Source of the DNA: Pavlovales sp. CCMP2436
Taxonomy: Eukaryota; Haptophyta; Pavlovophyceae; Pavlovales
DNA: 12,805 nt
Reading direction: 5' to 3'
Assembly (NCBI GenBank): GCA_026770615.1
Contig: MU631364.1
Span: 56,436-69,240 of the forward strand
Below are positions 1 through 4,200 of this stretch, piece by piece. The notes under the pieces were generated by a model. It had not been told where the DNA came from. It did no database searches and saw nothing but the letters and a program-made list of their open reading frames with translations. The translations under genes and the position numbers were made by a program. Position 1 is the stretch's first letter. Each line of letters starts with the position of its first letter.

Positions 1-158
1 AGGAAACAACCAAAAACAGTAGCGAGATACCTTGAAAAAAAAGAGGAAACAACCAAAAACAGTAGCGAGATACCTTGTTCTTCTCGCTACTGGTAATTTA
101 ATAATTTCAAATAATATAATATAACAGTATATTATCAGTCGCGATCATCGTGCAGTAC
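1..158 (-). other. Myosin intron 10, partial, with two copies of its own 5' splice site
   Basis: The true donor is at 158. Copies of the exon-10 end and donor (CAAGGTA core) lie at about 67-83 and 27-37. A 34-bp direct repeat (1-34 and 44-77, period 43) carries both. The nearer copy also keeps GAGAAGAACAAG, matching exon 10. Confidence 0.75.
61..91. repeat. 10-bp perfect inverted repeat around a donor copy
   Basis: AGTAGCGAGA (61-70) and TCTCGCTACT (82-91) pair perfectly. The 11-nt loop contains the copied splice donor. Confidence 0.8.
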
Positions 159-236
159 CTTGTTCTTTTCGCGCCAGCCGCTCCCCCCGTACGAGACGGT
201 CGCCGCGTAGTGCCGCACGGAGAAGCCGGCGCTGGG
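159..236 (-). CDS. Myosin exon 10 (HYAATVSY...EKNK)
   Basis: A 78-bp exon of 26 codons encoding PSAGFSVRHYAATVSYGG then SGWREKNK, the family block FxIxHYAGxVxYxxxGFLEKNKD. Acceptor GATCAG|CCCAGC, donor AACAAG|GTACTG, phase 0. The conserved Gly of HYAG is Ala here. The next exon would begin D.L and lies outside the window. Confidence 0.92.
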
Positions 237-1208
237 CTGATCATTGTTTATTGTAGTGATTAGTTATTAGTGGCCGATCATTATTAATTATTGTGGTTAG
301 TTATTAGTATTACTCTGACTGATAACAAACGGCGTCATTGTCGATCTACTCACAAATATGAAATATGAAATATGAAATATGGCGCTTGTTCTGATTCGCA
401 GTTTGATGATGACTCAATATGAGTCGCCCTGTCCGGCTGGCTAGAGACCCCTTGTTAGAAATCGTGGCCGGGGGGAAGGGATAGCAGCCGCCCCCGTGAA
501 AAGGGGCAGGCTCGGCGAGCTGCGCACAGCGCACGTAATTCATAATATTCAATATTATATTAATATGTTAATGTATTTATAATATTATTTTATGCCGCCT
601 CCGCACCTGTAGCCCCTCCGCCAATAATAATAATATTGTTATCTTATGTTATATCTTAAGAATATAACACACCTTATTCTATTATTATATTAATAATCTA
701 ATAATCTAATAAATTATTATATGCCTCATCCGCACCGCACCTGTACCCCTTCCGCTAGCAGCAGCACGGCGGTGGCACCGGTGGGCGCGGCAGATGCCTC
801 GAGCAGCGGAGGCCCTCCACCTGATAAATGAATAGAAGCATAGTTCATGTAATCAAATGAGTCACACGATGAGGGGGGAGGGTGCACACACGCACCGCCC
901 TGCGGTATTTTCGTCAATTCGGTTTTAGGGGGTCAAATGTGTTATTGGGGTCATATATTAGACGAAAGCCCCGCAGTTCTTGACCCCAAATAACACAATT
1001 GACCCCCAAAAGCCGAATAGACGGAAACTCACCTGGAGGGATGTTCGCCGCGTGCGCTCGCAACGCCTTGCACACGAAGGCCTCATCCTGAGCAGCAGCA
1101 GCAGTGGCAGTGGCAGCAGCAGTAGTATTAGTACACTGAGCAAAATTGTGGTTGTTATTATAATCGTCTTCTTCTACTTCTGCTTCAATATATATAGGCC
1201 ATATGTTG

Positions 1209-1255
<47 letters not shown>

Positions 1256-4200
1256 AGCAAACCACTTACACTCCATTAGACTTAGTTATTGATTTTATAG
1301 TACCCTCCCACGCCCCCACCCTGTTACTCTCCTCTTGTAACGGCAGAATCGGAGAAGCTTCGAGTATTTTCGCGAAAATGAGGGCATATTCGGACATCGA
1401 AGAAATGTCGAAAAACGGTCGGATTGGGAGGCGTTGAATCGTAATTACCCAAAAAACGCCCGGATTGGGTGACGCATAAATCGGAATGCCCGAAATTCGT
1501 CCGGATTGGGACGTCCATAAATCACTGGATGGATTAGTTTCTGGCTGGACATGGACAATGGACACGGAGAATTACATACAAACAATGCATCGTCACGACT
1601 TCTCTTTTGTAAATGGACAGACCAGGATTAATCAGAGTTGATTAATTACTTACAAACAATTCGATTAGTTACTTACAAACAATTCGATTAATTACGTATA
1701 AACAATTCGATTAATCACTTATAACAATTGGGTGTCATCCCGTCTCGGCCGTATGTAATCGTATTAATTCATTAGAGGAGCCGGTTGGAAAAGTCCCGGA
1801 CGGAAAAGTTTCTGACTGGACATGGACAATGGACACGAGTTTGAATTTAAAAAAAAATACTTACAAACAATTCGAATCACGGCGTCTTCTTGTATGTGGC
1901 CTCTGATTATAATTACATGGACGCCTTGTGGATCCAGTCCCCAATCGTCAGCTCCATGACTCCATGACTCCATGACTGCTGCATCGCAGATGATTACCGA
2001 TCTATGTGTATATATTTACGTGTTTATAGATTATCGATCCATTCTGCTCCATACTGATCTATGATATGATCGTATTTCATTTCACAGCGATGCCTACTCC
2101 GCCTGCGGCAAGAACTGTCGGACAGGTAAAGCTTCGCTCCCCTTAAAAAATTACCCCCTCCGCGAGCAGGTACAGCATTATCAAATATGAACACAAATAC
2201 ATTTCTTCTCTTCTCTTCTCGTCTCGTCTCTTCTCTTCTTCTTCTTTTTTCTCTTCTCGTCTCTTCTCTTCTTCTTCTTTTTTCTCTCCTCGTATTTTCT
2301 TTTCTTTCTTTTCTCTTTAACTCTTTTCTTTTCTTTCTTTTCTCTTCTCTTCTCTTTTCTCTTCTTTTTTCTTCTCTTCTCTTCTCTTTCTTATTCTTTT
2401 CTCTTCTCTTCTCTTCTCTTTCCTATTCTTTTCTCTTCTTTACCGATCCGTTCTGCAGCGATGCCTCCTCCGCGAGCAGGTGCAGCAGCCCCAGCGGCGG
2501 CCTGTCGAAGAGCTCCAGGCGCGCACCGCCTTGATAGCAAATAATGAAATATGGTATGGCGTTATATTAGATAAAATATGATTAAATCAGTCATTCACAC
2601 AATTCCAATGCAGTGAAGGCAGCAGTACCGAAAAAAAAAAAAAAAAAAACCCGTCTGCGCCCCCCTTATCAAATAGCATCACCTTTATTTATCATCATTA
2701 TTATTGCTATTACTATATTATTATTATTTCTATTGATGATATTATTAATATTAATACTAATAATAATAAGTGTACCGTCGGCGTCCAGTGCCACCTTTAT
2801 CAACTAATTTATTCATATATAGTTAGGAATAGTACCGTCGGCGTCCAGTGCCACTTTGAGCCACGGCACGCCCTCTGCCTCGTACTCCTGCTGCTGACTC
2901 ACCTGCGCATCGCATAAAAATAAGTCAGAATAATAATAATAAAAGTAACAAGAAGAAGAAGAAGAAGAAGAAGAAGAAGAAGAATAACGGCAGCAATCAT
3001 GATCATAACAATAGCAGCAGCAATCATGATCATAACAATAGCAGCAGCAATCATGATCATAACAATAGCAGCAGCAATCATGATCATAACAATAGCAGCA
3101 GCAATCATGATCATAACAATAGCAGCAGCAATCATGATCATAACAATAGCAGCAGCAATCATGATCATGGTGAGAATAACGCCCTCAGCCCCTTACTCCT
3201 GCTGCTGACTCACCTGCGCATCGCACCAGAAGAAGAAGAACATACCATCACAACTTTTATTACTCTGCTTTCTTGACTGCCGAGAAGGTGCGAAAGGAGC
3301 TCTAACTGTTATAATTCTTTATTCTTTATTCTTTTATTATTTATTATTCGTATTCTTTTTACTAGCAATCATGTTCATGGTGAGAAAAACGCCCTTCACC
3401 CCTTACTCCTGCTGCTGGTTCACCAGGACGTCTTTTGTTGTCTTTAGTATTCGTAGTAGTTGTATGATAGATACGATGATTATATTATGAACATGATGAT
3501 GATGATGAAAATGATGATTATGAATACTATGATACTTATCATCATACTTACCGGCTCACCAAGACGTCTGCTGCGAAGTAATAATAAGTATATTCTATTC
3601 TATAATAATAACGAGAGGTTCACCAGGACGACAGCTGCGAAGTAATGATAATTATATCATATTATATTATTCTATAGTAATAACGAGAGGCTTACCGTGA
3701 CGGCTGCGGCGAAGGAATAATAAAAATAACATTAATAACAATATATTACATAGAAATAACGAGAGGCTTGTCAGGACGTCTGCTGCGAAGGTTGATTATT
3801 AATTTATTATCATAATTACTAGGAGCGGCTCACCAAGACGTCTGCTGCGAAGTTTGCCTGCAGCCGCTCGTTCGCATAGTTGATGCACAGCTGGGGGCAG
3901 GGGGGGGGAGTAGTTGCAGCAGACAGTCAGTAGCTGGCAGGAAGGGGGGGGGGGGCAGTGGCAGTGGCAGCAGACAGTCAGTAGCTGGCAGGAAGGGGGG
4001 GGGGGGCAGTGGCAGTGGCAGCAGACAGTCAGTAGCTGGCAGGGAGGGTGCGGTGCGGGGGGCGGGGGGCAGCTGACAGGGCGGTGGACGGTGGGACGGC
4101 ACCTGCCCGAAGCCGTTATTATTCGTTATTATTAATTTATGATTGCTGTTGATTTCACTATTCTTGATTTGATTATGACTATTGCTGTCATTACGAGTTG

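Larger units (their letters stand above)
237..740 (-). other. Myosin intron 9 (504 bp)
   Basis: An AT-rich intron holding one copy of a dispersed repeat (436-540), ATGAAATATG tandem motifs (358-380), and a degraded copy of exon 9's end with its donor at about 592-622 (CAGGTGCGG preserved). I see no coding content in the rest. Confidence 0.75.
1088..2443 (-). other. Myosin intron 7 (1356 bp), no coding content
   Basis: Transcript order: donor at 2443, a purine-rich run (transcript sense) of about 240 bp, three or four degraded copies of exon 7's end (2155-2176, 2085-2106, 2031-2050, 1993-2003), two 31-bp direct copies (1536-1566, 1807-1837), a 24-bp tandem block, three 41-bp-spaced CGGATTGGG copies, a (TA)n run, and a CTG-rich acceptor region. 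Confidence 0.8.
2903..3833 (-). other. Myosin intron 5 (931 bp), no coding content
   Basis: Built almost entirely of repeats: five copies of the exon 5 end/donor at its 5' part, a fused exon5-exon6 copy, a GAT-rich run (3494-3516), a second copy of the exon 6 acceptor, a 27-bp minisatellite and a (GAA)n run. The acceptor is at 2903-2904. Confidence 0.85.

Noticed and set aside
2991..3170. Regular 27-bp direct repeats as a CRISPR array
   Set aside because: The units are contiguous with no unique spacers, lie in a eukaryotic intron, and no cas genes are present. It is a minisatellite.
2899..3208. Long MIMIAAAIV / MIITIAAAI repeat ORFs on both strands
   Set aside because: They are frame-open artefacts of a period-27 repeat inside a myosin intron.
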